A stretch of 64,000 bases of DNA from Patiria pectinifera (Eukaryota > Echinodermata > Asteroidea > Valvatida > Asterinidae). A program made the position numbers and the translations under genes. Below the pieces are notes generated by a model. It saw only the letters and a program-made list of their open reading frames with translations. It was not told where the DNA came from and did not search any database. The DNA is taken from the NCBI GenBank assembly GCA_029964075.1, contig CM057135.1:29253366-29317365 (forward strand), written 5' to 3'. Shown in pieces: positions 51,501-60,585 of the stretch. Positions within the stretch are counted from its first letter, which is position 1. Every line of letters begins with the position of its first letter.

Positions 51501-53259
51501 AGCTGTACGCCGTCGGGGGATACGACGGCTCCACCGTGCTGGACTCGGTGGAGGCGTACGACCCACGAACAAACCGATGGTGTAAGTAGAGAAACAGAGT
51601 CAGGTGTTTTTTTTATCGCAGGTTTCATTTTCTCGGTATCCCATTTCGCTTGCTATGGTGTAGGAATTTATTTGTGCGTACAATTTGAAAAGTTCTGGGA
51701 AAAGATAATAATAAAATGTGTTATGGATGAAATATTTAATAATATATCTCCATAGCATTGATAACCAAGCATATACTACGACCCGGCAAATGTTGACATA
51801 AATGTATATTCTTAGCCAGAGAAGGGCAGATAAAAGTAACGTTGCTCACGGGCATACAAAATAAATGATTTCATTGTTTATCAAACAAATTATAACTCTG
51901 CTGTCACATAATTTCAAATTTCATTAACGACAAGTGCTTACTTGCTAAAATTGGAAATAAACACCTTTGTTCTTAAACACACATTCTTCTTGTCTTTTAC
52001 AGGGAGAGTAGGTAGTCTGGAGACCAAACGCAGGCACATAGGTGTGGCAGCAATGGGCGATTATTTATACGCAGTAGGGGGCAGCGACGGCACGTCATAC
52101 CTAAACAGCATGGAAAAATACGACCCGAGGTTAAATCAGGTTAGTGAAGACATCAAACAAGAACAGAAATAGCCCATCTTCAGAAGCCCTTAAATCTCCC
52201 CTTAAACCACAATGGAATGACCAACACTTCACCTCTGTTCCCTTGCCATAGTGGATTCCAGTGGACAGCATGCATTCCAGGAGAGGGGGTGTTGGAGTGG
52301 CTGCTCTTGGAGGGAGGCTCTACGCCATGGGAGGTTATGACGGACAGTCCAACCTGAACACGCTGGAGAGGTACTACCCAGAGGAAGATAGGTAAGACCA
52401 ATCGAGAAAATGGCAGAGTAGTTGTCAAAGTCCTCACAAGTCTGCACAAGTCCTCGCAAAATGTCACAAGTTCTCAGAACTTTCACATTCACATTTCCTC
52501 ACAAGTCCTCACAAGTCCTCACAAGACCTCACAAGTCCTCACAAGTCCTCACGTCTTCACAAGTCAATCACAAGTCTTCACAAGTCTTAACAGGTTTTCA
52601 TAAGTCCTCACAAGTCGTTACAAAACCTCAGAAGTCCTTCCAAGTCCTAACAAGTCAATCAATATCCCCTCAATCTCAAAGTCACCATCTGTAACAAACA
52701 TTACTGTGGCATAGACATTCCTTTAGCCTTTACTTGAGACATGAGTTTGAGACTCGCTTTAACTCTGAAAAATGATCTTGTTCATCGTTGACTTTAGTTC
52801 GTGTCAAATTAGTTTGTCAGCAGGATTTTAAAGGGTTTACTACGAAAAGTATACTTTGAATAATCAACACGTAAAATAAAGACTTGTTTATTCAACTAGA
52901 TTGGGTAATAAAGTGGGTGAAATGAAACTGATTAAAAAAACACAGGACCAAATAGACATTGAATGACACCCAGTGGTTTGAAAAGCAGAGGCTCTAAAAT
53001 TGCAAAAATTTATGATTTTTTTTTTCTTTTCAGGTGGACGTTCCTAGCCCCGATGGCTCAGTGCCGGTCAGGTCACGGATGCGTGGTAGTCGGTGACCTC
53101 ATGTATGCCGTGGGAGGTCACGACGGAGTCCAATACCTGAACACCGTGGAAGTCTTTGACACGCAACTCGGCGAGTGGCACAGCCAGGGGCCTATGGGTA
53201 CTTGTAGGGCAGTGGCTGGACTAGCAGTCCTTAATAACATTCCCTGTACCAACGTCTAA
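45207..53259 (+). CDS. BTB-BACK-Kelch protein (KLHL family), complete coding gene
   Basis: Eight exons (45207-45516, 47284-47412, 48248-48679, 50582-50743, 51375-51581, 52003-52139, 52252-52391, 53034-53259) sum to 1743 nt, or 580 residues and a stop, all in phase. The BTB domain spans about 33-138, BACK about 147-270, and six Kelch repeats about 291-575. KLHL proteins act as substrate receptors of Cullin-3 ubiquitin ligases: BTB/BACK bind CUL3 and the Kelch propeller binds the substrate. The start ATG (gccATGATGATGG) follows an in-frame TGA at 45195-45197 with no AG between them, so no upstream coding exon can join. From memory, the BACK end [16 protein letters not shown] and the last repeat resemble KLHL8 and KLHL18/20-type proteins. 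Orthology is not settled, so no symbol is given. Confidence 0.96.
45529..45626 (+). repeat. TACAATGT-like simple repeat
   Basis: Degenerate tandem words TTACAATG, TACATACATTG and TATACATTG over about 100 bases, starting a dozen bases after the exon 1 donor. They extend the open frame past the splice site and are not coding. Confidence 0.85.
46469..46646. mobile_element. Foldback element with 80-bp arms
   Basis: Left arm 46469-46548 and right arm 46567-46646 are reverse complements with only 3 mismatches in 80 by hand count, around an 18-base loop. The outer ends are CAATACGGGCGATTCCC and its complement. The arms contain GGCCAATCACAATGCGC. Such identity implies recent origin or conversion between arms. 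No clear target duplication was found. The transcript would fold into a long hairpin inside KLHL intron 1. Confidence 0.92.
47284..47412 (+). CDS. KLHL exon 2: end of BTB domain
   Basis: It encodes [20 protein letters not shown], then [20 protein letters not shown] and CLG, the C-terminal BTB helices and the CUL3-contacting region leading to BACK. The acceptor is tcctccccag and the donor G|gtgagg. It is 129 nt long, entering and leaving in phase 1. Confidence 0.98.
47413..48247 (+). other. KLHL intron 2 (0.8 kb)
   Basis: AT-rich, with no recognisable repeat or exon. TTTCAGG occurs twice near the end (about 48193 and 48243). Only the second gives the correct phase and BACK start. Confidence 0.7.
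48248..48679 (+). CDS. KLHL exon 3: BACK domain
   Basis: Residues 147-290. It starts (G)[20 protein letters not shown] and contains [35 protein letters not shown] and [15 protein letters not shown], all standard BACK landmarks including the 3-box region at the start. It ends KPRRSTVG at donor G|gtgagt. It is 432 nt long, entering and leaving in phase 1, and GC-rich like exon 1. Confidence 0.98.
48680..50581 (+). other. KLHL intron 3 (1.9 kb)
   Basis: It contains a long G-run (about 17) followed by CCCC at about 49241-49258, and an RFX-like imperfect palindrome GGTTGTCATGGCAACC at 49871-49886. No exon was seen. Confidence 0.7.
50582..50743 (+). CDS. KLHL exon 4: Kelch repeat 1
   Basis: It encodes (G)[20 protein letters not shown] then [20 protein letters not shown] and [13 protein letters not shown]. 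This is the first blade. The usual Trp after the YDP-like turn is replaced (NLSNGRVSI). The donor is G|gtgggt. It is 162 nt long, entering and leaving in phase 1. Confidence 0.96.
50811..50850 (+). repeat. Dispersed repeat fragment shared with 38751-38790
   Basis: GGAGGATTTTTGCAGGACTG here and GGGGGATTTTTGCAGGCTTG at 38760 lie in a roughly 40-base alignment with about six mismatches. This suggests two remnants of one dispersed family. Too short to classify. Confidence 0.5.
51235..51295 (-). repeat. tRNA-like fragment on minus strand
   Basis: On the minus strand GCTCGGTAGAATGCGAGTTC, then AAATTCCGTCACTGGCTCCG resembles the 3' half of a tRNA with a T-arm, as in tRNA-derived SINEs. No intact promoter boxes or clover-leaf can be made. 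Confidence 0.3.
51375..51581 (+). CDS. KLHL exon 5: Kelch repeats 2 and 3
   Basis: It encodes (G)[20 protein letters not shown] and [20 protein letters not shown], then [20 protein letters not shown] and YDPRTNRW. Both blades have the GG-x-DG-x-NxVExxDPxxxxW pattern. The donor is T|gtaagt. It is 207 nt long, entering and leaving in phase 1. Confidence 0.98.
51582..52002 (+). other. KLHL intron 5 (0.4 kb)
   Basis: AT-rich, no feature recognised. The acceptor tract is cttcttgtcttttacag. Confidence 0.7.
52003..52139 (+). CDS. KLHL exon 6: Kelch repeats 3 and 4
   Basis: It encodes (W)[20 protein letters not shown], then [20 protein letters not shown] and PRLNQ. It enters in phase 1 and ends in phase 0 at donor gttagt. 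The next exon supplies the blade's Trp. Confidence 0.97.
52252..52391 (+). CDS. KLHL exon 7: Kelch repeats 4 and 5
   Basis: It begins [20 protein letters not shown] and continues [20 protein letters not shown] and YYPEED. It follows a very short intron of 112 bases. The acceptor is ccttgccatag and the donor AG|gtaaga. It is 140 nt long, entering in phase 0 and leaving in phase 2. Confidence 0.97.
52392..53033 (+). other. KLHL intron 7 (0.6 kb)
   Basis: The first 270 bases hold the 10-bp minisatellite at 52428-52665. The remainder is AT-rich with no exon. The acceptor tract is ttttttttctttttcag. Confidence 0.8.
52428..52665 (+). repeat. 10-bp minisatellite, unit CACAAGTCCT
   Basis: About twenty-plus tandem 10-bp units (TCACAAGTCC and variants such as TCAGAAGTCC and TAACAAGTCA) fill the 5' half of KLHL intron 7. 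The best conserved part is about 52500-52560, with decay on both sides. The long Lys/Ser/Gln/Val frame over it is an artefact. Confidence 0.93.
53034..53259 (+). CDS. KLHL exon 8: Kelch repeats 5 and 6 and stop
   Basis: It encodes (R)[20 protein letters not shown], then [20 protein letters not shown] and [20 protein letters not shown], ending [14 protein letters not shown] with TAA at 53257-53259. The last blade has a complete GG and Trp pattern. The final ten codons lie in sequence that is repeated downstream, so the C-terminus may have been set by repeat boundaries. Confidence 0.97.
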
Positions 53260-54300
53260 CCCAGGCCCTGGGTCCTGCCTGCCTTATCTTGTGGGATCCG
53301 ATTGGATGGCGTTTCTGAAACTGTTGAGGACAAATCAGAACAACCGAGGACGTGTATGATCATTACCGAGCATGCCGTCCTCGGTAACCTTCCCGGGATC
53401 AAAGTCCTACCCAGGTCCTGCTTGCGGGATCCGTTTGGATTGTAATTTACCATTCACTGCGGAAGTCTTTTCACAATCAGCTAATGCTGGCCAGAGCTCG
53501 TTGGAACTAGTGGTGACAAGTGAGGACGTGTAGAGTCATGGCAAGGCTTGACGTCCCCACTAACGTTCCTCGATCCAACGTCTTAGCAGGTGTTATGGTC
53601 CTGCCATATAGTGGGGTCCAAGTGGTTTGTAGCCTACTGAACATAGTGAGGGTCTTTGCTGCTTCCAAGCAGTGTCCTGTCAAGAGCCCTTCTGAATGAG
53701 TGTGGAGGAGTGAGGACCTGTGCATTCTTGGTTACGGTTTGAGTCCTCAATCAACATTCTCTGATCAATTAGATCCAATTGGAGTTTTTCCAGACACTGT
53801 TAAGGTCTTTGGCATCCCGCTAATTCTACCCAGTGCCCAAGGGAACGAGCAGTGAGAAGTGAGGCCATTCAGGTACCTGATGATGCTTGATGAAACCAGT
53901 AGCAACATACCAACGTCTTGCCAGGATCTCCGGACCCACAAATATTCTCAGGTCGGACCAGATCTGGGTCGGACCTACTGAGATTGCATAGTCATGTGCA
54001 CCACAAGACTGATAGAAGCAGCTGGCACTGCTTTGGGGACATTCGGAAGTATCAGATAGATCCATGCTTGGATGGATATTTAGTAAGTCTTTGACGTAGC
54101 TTCTCAGAGGTTTATGAGGACATGCAGGACCTCAAACATTTCCTGATGCAAGATCTAGCAAACAGCTTCAGGCCGCACCAATTTGTTCCAATTTGGAACA
54201 TTGTGGAGGCGTGGGATCGGCTAGACGGGCGCTCCTCGGAAGGTTTTTGTTCCAGCATCAAGCCAACCGTCCCAGACCTTGACATCTGGCCCACTGGTTG
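53260..54300 (+). pseudogene. Decayed tandem copies of the terminal Kelch exon
   Basis: About 1 kb downstream of the stop is made of at least four degenerate units, roughly 135-190 bases apart, that resemble the second half of exon 8. The exon codes LNTVEVF from 53137. The units give FLKLLRT (from about 53312), FTAEVF (53453), LNIVRVF (53637) and DTVKVF (53793). Each unit also has a GAGGACNTG word and a GTCC...TAAC...TTCC...ACGTC tail like the exon end at about 53210-53265. All are riddled with stops and frame changes and lie in the probable 3' UTR. A further weaker copy may lie near 54080-54170. Confidence 0.6.
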
Positions 54301-54320
54301 ACAAGTGGGACCTTCCTATT

Positions 54321-54326
54321 AATAAA
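54321..54326 (+). terminator. Candidate polyadenylation signal of KLHL gene
   Basis: AATAAA is followed directly by GTGTGCTTTCATT, a GT/T-rich downstream element, about 1.06 kb after the stop. If used, the 3' UTR includes the whole decayed Kelch array. Confidence 0.5.
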
Positions 54327-54480
54327 GTGTGCTTTCATTAAATTTATTTATTCCAGATTGAGAACTACATGCTAAAGGAGCCACAGGCTCTATGTACATA
54401 ATGACTTGCATAGCGTAAAGAGCGAGCTTAGTTGGGTGCATTATCATGCTTGCTGCGATAAGCAGGCACCTGCGCACAAA

Positions 54481-54618
54481 ATGGCCGTGTTCGACTCAAC
54501 TGGCTGCGGCTGGGACTAACACACACATCGATGGGAAGTGGCTGTAGCCACAAGCCAGTGGCTTCCATAGGTGCACGTGTTATTTCCAGCCGCAGCCACA
54601 ACTGTCCGACTCGGCCAT
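54481..54618. mobile_element. Foldback element with arms of about 60 bp
   Basis: The ends ATGGCCGTGTTCGACTCAAC and its imperfect reverse complement lead to arms sharing GGCTGCGGCTGG and TAACAC, around the small central palindrome GTGGCTGTAGCCAC. Divergence between arms is greater than in the element at 46469. Non-coding. Confidence 0.75.
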
Positions 54619-55047
54619 AGATTAGTCACTGTGGGACGGCGTCAACTGCTTTGCAGCTCTGTAACACAGTATACAAACATTGCAGGGATCGTATGGCAGG
54701 CAGGACCTGAACCATAGACTTTTGTTTTACAAGTGAGGTGTTCTGGTCACTTTACCAAACCTCAGTCATGACGAACCCTACTTCCTACTTCCCGCCATCT
54801 TTATTTTAGACCCTGTGTACACTAGCTGAAAGTAGATTATCAAATGTGCAGCACTATTGTCCACTACCTGTATCACATACAGTCTATTTTTACTAAATGC
54901 CAATCAACTCAGGATTCATAGTTAGCTGCCATTTTCCAACTCAACAAAAACACCTCCTAAAAATCCATCGTCCTACAACAGCAATAACTTCCAAAATGTA
55001 CTTTGCAGAGATTCATCCAATTGCTTTCTGTGCGATATAAACTAGCC

Positions 55048-55141
55048 ACGTCTGGATTTGAGAATTCTCAGGCTGTGGCTACAGTTTCTGCCATTTATCT
55101 ACTGCTGTAGCCATAGCCATAGCCTTCAATGCCAGATTTGG
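55048..55141. repeat. Imperfect inverted repeat
   Basis: TCTGGATTTG...GGCTGTGGCTACAG on the left and CTGTAGCCATAGCC...CCAGATTTGG on the right form an imperfect inverted repeat. The GGCTGTGGCTACAG core resembles the centre of the element at 54481-54618. Confidence 0.55.
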
Positions 55142-55427
55142 ATTTCTGTCATAGAAAAAAGGAATGTACATGGTATATGTGCAGGTGTAAGGAACATCAT
55201 TTAACGATCACTCAACAGTATCCAAGTTTTCTTCAGTGTCTAAGAGACAACAGAGTTTTGAATTATAACAGATGCATGTTTGAAATCCTGTCCTTTTTTT
55301 TTTACAAGTATTCAGAACTGGCAAATCTGTATCAAAAGAGGGCGCTATTTATATGGACTATTAACTGCTTCAGCTTAATATGAATTTAATAGTGTTAAGG
55401 TGGATTTGCTCAAAAGAACACTTGGTA

Positions 55428-55888
55428 GCAGACCAGTAAATAAACTTCCATAGACCCCAATGGTAAATGATCCCACTTCAAAATTCGGGAAAAATACTCA
55501 CAACTCTCCAAGGTGTTCGAGACACACATCAAATTAAAGCTTATTTCATCATCTTTCATTTTCTTTTCAATTTTCGGGGGGTCAACTGATGACTTTTAGG
55601 AGCAATTTCCATCTGAAGATGATCACCCCTGAAAATAGTCCTGAAGCCCATTGCCATTTTGAAAAACGATGCCTACACTCCATTGCAAAATAGAGCGCTT
55701 TTAGGGTCCAAATTACATCAAAATTACACAGAACTGCAAGCTCCCAGTCCTGTGCACGGCTTCCACCCATATTTTTTACAATCCCTCAAGTTCATGGCCC
55801 ACAGCATGCTCAAATACCGAAGATTTTGAGGGCATGCAAATCATGATTTGGCCGGCGCAGGCAATTTCGGACCGATTTACTGGTCTGC
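55428..55888. mobile_element. 461-bp TIR element
   Basis: GCAGACCAGTAAAT and its exact reverse complement bound a 461-bp non-coding segment. Inverted similarity falls off quickly inside. No convincing target duplication flanks it. The class is unknown. Confidence 0.6.
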
Positions 55889-58213
55889 ACCCACATACAC
55901 CTGACAACCTATCCATGTGTTGTCAACAGAGGGGGTTGTGGTAAAACTTTGTTTTGTTTTTGATTGTTTTTTTATTAAATTCATTGCGATTCCATTGGTG
56001 CTTCAATAAATGGCGATATATGTGTACATGTAAATAGGTTTAGGTTGTAGCTCAGATTCAGGATTAGAAATAGAGGCCTATGTCTTAAACATTTGCTAAC
56101 ACATACCCCAAGCATTTTATTTCCCAGGGGAGATTGCATTAAGCCTTAATCTCTTCAAATTTCGGGGGGGGGGGTGGATTTTTCCCATTAGATGTATGTT
56201 TAAAGATCTGTGTTAGGACTTGAGAGAATTTGTGTCACGAAAAAAAAAGTTTGGGAGTTAAGAAAGTTGGAAAAAAAACCTGGGATTCTTATTCATGAAC
56301 TATCAGAATTATCTAATGAGCCATTGAGTCTTTCAAGTGTGTTAAATTATTTGTGTTTTTGTCCTTGCGTCAAGTTGGATCATATTGTGGCCAGGACCCA
56401 TATAAATGGCTATCCAGACTTGAAGCCTTGGTCACATTTACTGATACTCGAACAGATATTTTTGCGATAGGGCGCCCTCTTCCGACTCAGATGGATTAAA
56501 TTAGTTGTACGGGATGCAGTTTCAAGTAATTCATCGGTGTATTTTGTTTGAGCGAGACTGTAAAGTAAACACTGTGTTTTTTCGAGTTAATTACATGTAG
56601 ATTAAGATAGTGCACAAATTTTACTTGTACATAAAAGAAGATAAATATTTACATAAATTAGCATAAATTAACCACAGATCCCACCGTAGTCGTGTGGAGT
56701 GCATGTCATCAGCATATAAGTATTCAGCGTGATTCCTTCCATATCCATGCGCAGTCCATCATCAAGTGTCCTTATTTTCTTCTGCGCACGCGGCTGCGAT
56801 TTGGCGCTATGAATAATTCATTGTATAAGATTTATAATCATGTGAAACAGTTGTGTCGTTTCAACCTTTATAACCGACTGGTTCGGGTCGTTGCGTTAAA
56901 GACGTTGTCTTTTGTGCTATCTTACACAGTTTGCCAACAACGGCTTCGGTAGTTCAGTTCAACATAATTATTAGCATATAAGGCAAAAAAATACGATTTG
57001 ACCAAAATAGGAAGTTACTAAAGTACTCGCAGAAATAATGTTGGGCTTCGGCTGTATTCTTAGCCTTACCTCATATACATTTGGTGCACCCAGGACTAAT
57101 AATGTCATTATAATCATTGATAATACGTGATATTGTGAATGTTTAGTGTGTTTTTATCCATCGATTTTTATCGGTTTTGTTATACGATTCGACGCCAGTC
57201 GAAATGTTGACCAACGCACACTTCCAAGTTAACATCAAATTTAAGTTTCAAATCCCAATGCCGGATGTGAAATTAATGCGTTTCCAATGCTAATGTGTTC
57301 ATTTTTGTAACATTGTTATTTTATACTGTATTTTCCTTGTCCACAAAAGCGCTTTCATTGTTTTACCGGTTTTTTTTTTTATTTGATTGCGATCAGCTAA
57401 AGCATAAACGACTTTAGAAGCTTAGATACTGCATAATTATGTTTACCGACTAAAAATAACTTCATCATTATATCCAAGCGATAATAAACGAAAGCCAAAT
57501 AAGGTTCACTTTGTCATTGTGTTTAGTTTCATTTTTGTATTTTTTTTCAGTGTTTTGTATTGTGTTTGAACATGTGCTGAATGATTTAGTATTTTTTACT
57601 GTTTATTTTAAACTAATGTTTTGTGGAGAAAAAAAACTGTTACTTGCAGCTGCACGCAGAACAGTAAAACGTTTTAAAAAATTCCGAGTAATTAGTTGCT
57701 CTAAAAACCTTTACAACTATGCTTCTTTATTTGAGAATGAAAACGCTTTTGCTGTAATCTATTATTTCGTACCTTATCGAATAACAAAATGGAACTATTT
57801 TTAGAATGTATTCCGATTTCAACTTGGATTTGTTTCCAAAATATTATCTCTAAATATGCCCCAGCTGCAATTGGTTAGTCATCTGATACGATTCAAATAC
57901 ATTCCCCTTTCAATTGACAGCTTATCCTAAACATCTGGTTGGTTGTTTCTTTCTTTTCAAAGCGGGATTTTTTTGGGTTTGACTTTGCAATGACTTAATC
58001 GCCATCACCAGCCGAATGCCGTAAATTGTCAAATTCCGCCCCACGCAAATGATCGTCATAATGACGCATAATACTCTGGGTCCCTCTTAAGTCATCCTTG
58101 ATCGCTCGTTCTTGGCTTTCTGTTACTTCAAATTCTCCGTCTTTCTCACTCTCATCTGATATACACTCTATAACCATATTATAACATCATTAGCCATGCG
58201 CGGCCCCATCGCG

Positions 58214-58231
58214 GCGTTGCCATGGCAACGC
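58214..58231. promoter_or_regulatory. Perfect 18-bp RFX-type palindrome
   Basis: GCGTTGCCATGGCAACGC is a perfect palindrome matching the X-box recognised by RFX factors (GTTGCCATGGCAAC). It lies at the start of a CpG-richer stretch (58.2-59.5 kb). Its ATG opens a 99-codon frame with a hydrophobic LLLFAVCVCVLVC stretch, but that comes from a TG-repeat and is weak evidence for a protein. Confidence 0.5.
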
Positions 58232-58839
58232 TCCTCCACAGATGTCCGCGTATTCATTTCTGCTCCGTGAATCTCGTATCTCCATCTTCACTGCTCTTGT
58301 TCGCCGTGTGCGTGTGTGTGCTCGTGTGTATGTCAACCGAAAGCAGTCGTGAAAGGCCGCGAGTCGATGAGACGGCGAACGAATTGATGACGGCAGATGC
58401 AAGTCATTTCGCGTTGAGGAAAACACGTGGATGTTGTCAGACGCGCATTGGAGAGACACGGGGAGGTTACGGTGTTCATCTTTTCCGAGTGTGGAGCCGA
58501 GCCTGTGCACGGGATTCGTGAAAAGCACAGACTTCAAATCCATCTGTGCGGACAGTTTTGCAGGTTTTTTTCCCTGAACATTTGCATGGATTGACCTTAA
58601 CGTCATCGTCAAATATCTCGGTATTATTGAGATTATAACGTTCAAGGTTCAAGATTCTCTACTTCATCAATATTATTAACTTTATGACAAGCGTGATTGA
58701 GAAAAAAAAAGGCTCATTTCTTTTAGATTCATCAGGCTTGTGGATGGCTATAAAAATGCTCTGCATATTTTGTCAAAATCTCCGGAATTTATTTCTGAGT
58801 TTTATGAACAATGAGCGTGTCTGCACCGCCGGGTTCTAA

Positions 58840-59459
58840 AATAGCCGCCATCTTGAAGGCAGTTTCCTCCCAATTATCGTCGGGATATCTTCTTTAGAAT
58901 TCGCCGAGGCCGCATCCATACAAACGGTGAACGCTAAACGGACGCGACCAGCACCTGTCTTAATTGCCTTCAGTACAGAAAAAAAAGGGAGCCGTTAACA
59001 ACTGCGTTCACGTCGCTATGTGACGCCCCTAAACAGCGCTGCGATTTGGTTGACAGTAGATTGCGCGGGGAGTAAAACAGGTGGTAGTGGTGTTGTGAAA
59101 CAGCATTCCAACAACGCCTGCTCGTACTAAAGAGAGAGAGAAAAAACATCTTTGCTGAAAACACTTGGATATTAAGCCAAGGAGGTAATCTTGATACAGC
59201 TTCTCTGTCAGTATCGCGGAGCTGTTTTATCTCGGATACCTTCAGGAGAGTGTGAGGCTTTCAGATTGTGCGATAACGTTGGAAAGCGAAGATGATGCTA
59301 CGGGGTTGAAAATAAATTGCGCCATTCGGAACAGTGTGGCCTGAGTGGATTGGGCTAACGTTGTTGACGATTGAAACGGAGGAATGTTTTGCTGTCTCGG
59401 TTAGTTGTAGTGGACGCGATTCTACCTGCGTGAACACTATGTGACACCTGCTTTGGTAA
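58840..59459 (+). other. Possible promoter and non-coding first exon of a downstream gene
   Basis: A CpG-richer region begins with GCCGCCATCTTG at 58844-58855 (an inverted YY1-type site) and runs through stop-rich, unique-looking sequence to a strong donor-like word, CTGCTTTG|gtaagt, at about 59459. This resembles a 5'-UTR exon reading +. No coding exon follows in the window. No transcript support is available. Confidence 0.25.
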
Positions 59460-59904
59460 GTACGAGCCGATGACAATTCATCTATTCTGGGTTCTATATC
59501 ATGAGATGGATTTGGCTTTTAATGGCGAACAGACAGTAACGATCTTGCTTCCTTTCGTGAGGTATACCAAGTGGAGGTAGGTGGGTATACATAAAACGCG
59601 ATAGCTAGGCCTGATGTACAATGAACAAAGTCCACGCTTGAGACTTGAAACGTTTATTACGATGACCGGTGCATTTCTCGCAAGTGTCGATTCTAAACCT
59701 TCTTTTGACAAACATTCCCTCCTCCCGAATCTTTAAATGCCTTGTCTCGCCAGCATGATGAGCTGATTAGAGTCTTTATCTGCATACATACCGAGCCAAG
59801 CTTTTATCTGTTTTCATGTCTCATTCAACTGTGTTACGATGTTTTGTGTATTTATGAAATTGTTTGGTTGGTCGTTGGCGTAAGAAAAAAGGAAAGAATG
59901 TTTT

Positions 59905-60085
59905 CATTTATTTCATTTATTTCATTTTTCGGGTTTCAGTTGTTACAAAAAACAATGACATTAAATACACAAAAATACACATGAATATTTTATACAAAAC
60001 ATACACAATACAATATTTTACCAGCTCCCGCTGGATTACCCAAAAGAAACATGGTTTCTGTCGAGGGGCTCTCCAACCGATTAAA
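59905..60085 (-). mobile_element. Possible 3' end of a non-LTR retrotransposon
   Basis: Read on the minus strand, a segment with TTTAATCGGTTGGAGAGCCC and an AT-rich tail region ends in repeated AAATGAAAT words (59905-59935 on +). A short simple-repeat tail after a unique 3' segment is the pattern of 5'-truncated CR1/L2-like LINEs. No reverse-transcriptase coding is present. The class is a guess from layout. Confidence 0.35.
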
Positions 60086-60205
60086 TAGCAAACACTAAAA
60101 ACAACATCAATAAATTATAACTATGTAAAACCTTAAGAAATAAAACAATATTAATAAAACAAGTCCTTAATGAATAAAACATGAATAAAACAAAACAACT
60201 TGCAA

Positions 60206-60585
60206 CCTGACGCCACATTTTTTCTTCATTATATCATCTAAATAAAGGTCAGTCATCGCAAACATGGGATAAAATGTTGCAACCTGACGCCATTTCCGCG
60301 GTTGTGTACAAAGTCAAAGTATTTCCTAACAAAATTGGAAATATTTCTCAGTCCCAGATTCACGTCTTATCATCGTTTTTGCAATGACTGACCTTCATTG
60401 AGATGATATATGAAGGAAAAAGTGGCGTCAGGTTGAACATTATTTCCCAAACATGTTGAAAAGACATGATCTGGGACTGAGATTTTTTTCAAATTTTGTT
60501 AGGAAATACTTCGAAAATTGTCTTGACTCTCCCTATACTGTGTACACAACCGCTGAAGTAGCGTCTGGATACTACATTCTTTCCA
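60206..60585. mobile_element. Nested M1-family TIR elements
   Basis: 60206-60282 matches the left part and 60433-60585 the right part of the element at 35709-35886 in forward orientation. 60283-60432 is a full-length inverted copy with its own CCTGACGCCA...TGGCGTCAGG ends. This is one element interrupted by another of the same family. The shared words AAGGTCAGTCAT, TCTGGGACTGAG and TGTGTACACAACC confirm it. The right end has decayed (AGTAGCGTCTGGA). Non-coding. Confidence 0.8.

Larger units (their letters stand above)
54330..58200. other. Downstream intergenic region with foldback and TIR elements
   Basis: No coding exon was recognised. It holds the foldback at 54481-54618, a weaker inverted repeat at 55048-55141, a TIR element at 55428-55888, a G10 run near 56165 and GGGCGC words at 55338 and 56470. 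From about 56.5 to 58 kb the sequence is AT-rich and featureless. Confidence 0.6.

Noticed and set aside
52422..52694. 90-codon Lys/Ser/Gln/Val frame
   Set aside because: Encoded by the CACAAGTCCT minisatellite inside KLHL intron 7.
58222..58521. 99-codon + frame with a signal-peptide-like start inside the X-box palindrome
   Set aside because: The hydrophobic stretch comes from a TG-rich simple repeat. There is no family match and the terminator is not followed by a processing signal.
58190..58645. 151-codon minus-strand frame
   Set aside because: Unrecognisable low-complexity composition (Arg/His/Thr from a CA repeat) in a CpG-richer block where long frames arise by chance.
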